A stretch of DNA of 5,252 nt, taken from Pseudomonadota bacterium (GTDB lineage: Bacteria; Pseudomonadota; Alphaproteobacteria; Rhizobiales; Beijerinckiaceae). The notes under the pieces were generated by a model. That model did no database searches. It was not told where the DNA came from and was given only the letters and a program-made list of their open reading frames with translations. Made by a program: the position numbers and the translations under genes. Positions 5,190-5,252 of the stretch are shown one piece after another. The DNA is taken from the NCBI GenBank assembly GCA_023452965.1, contig JAEXUU010000490.1, forward strand, positions 1 to 5,252, read 5' to 3'. Position 1 is the first letter of the stretch. Each line of letters opens with the position of its first letter.

Positions 5190-5252
5190 CCTTGCGCGAA
5201 GGCCGTCCCGGACAAGGGCCGCGACGACGACTGCGACGGTTCATGCTGGACC

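Noticed and set aside
4114..5244. A 376-codon open frame on the minus strand opposite the end of the ParB-like gene.
   Set aside because: It would run through the intrinsic terminator, has no ribosome binding site that I can see, and has the low-complexity basic composition of an antisense shadow.
5190..5252. Start of a further gene at the right edge (ATG at 5243).
   Set aside because: Only a few codons are inside the window and no ribosome binding site precedes them, so no gene can be claimed.

Overview
The window is GC-rich, with strong third-position G/C bias in its three genes. These are a ZIP-type metal transporter, an IS110-family transposase and a large plasmid- or ICE-type ParB-like protein. 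The mix looks like accessory DNA (plasmid, integrative element or genomic island) of an alphaproteobacterium. Caulobacterales or Sphingomonadales are the most likely orders, but this is inferred from composition and protein style, not from a marker gene.

Layout, all genes on the + strand. Positions 80-847 encode an eight-helix ZIP-family divalent metal transporter with variant metal-site motifs; its frame is open to the left window edge. Positions 848 to about 1199 hold no gene but several inverted repeats. An IS110-family element follows (about 1150-2680, ends unresolved). It has a structured non-coding leader (about 1204-1359) and a 415-residue DEDD/serine transposase (1409-2656). The leader folds on paper into a 5' stem-loop, a stem with a large internal loop, and a third stem region framed by two identical 16-bp repeats. 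That is the order expected of an IS110 bridge RNA. Positions 2657-3075 hold no gene but contain a chain of inverted repeats, including a 45-nt near-perfect hairpin (2853-2897) and a 35-nt stem-loop (3022-3056) just upstream of a strong Shine-Dalgarno sequence. Positions 3076-5136 encode a 686-residue ParB/RepB/Spo0J-family protein with a long C-terminal region. A textbook intrinsic terminator follows at 5158-5189.

The genes do not form one pathway. The transporter belongs to metal homeostasis or resistance. The IS sits between it and the ParB-like gene and interrupts neither. The ParB-like gene looks like a self-contained unit with a structured leader and its own terminator. No ParA partner is visible in the window. 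The points most worth following up are the bridge-RNA candidate and the dense dyad symmetry ahead of the ParB-like gene.
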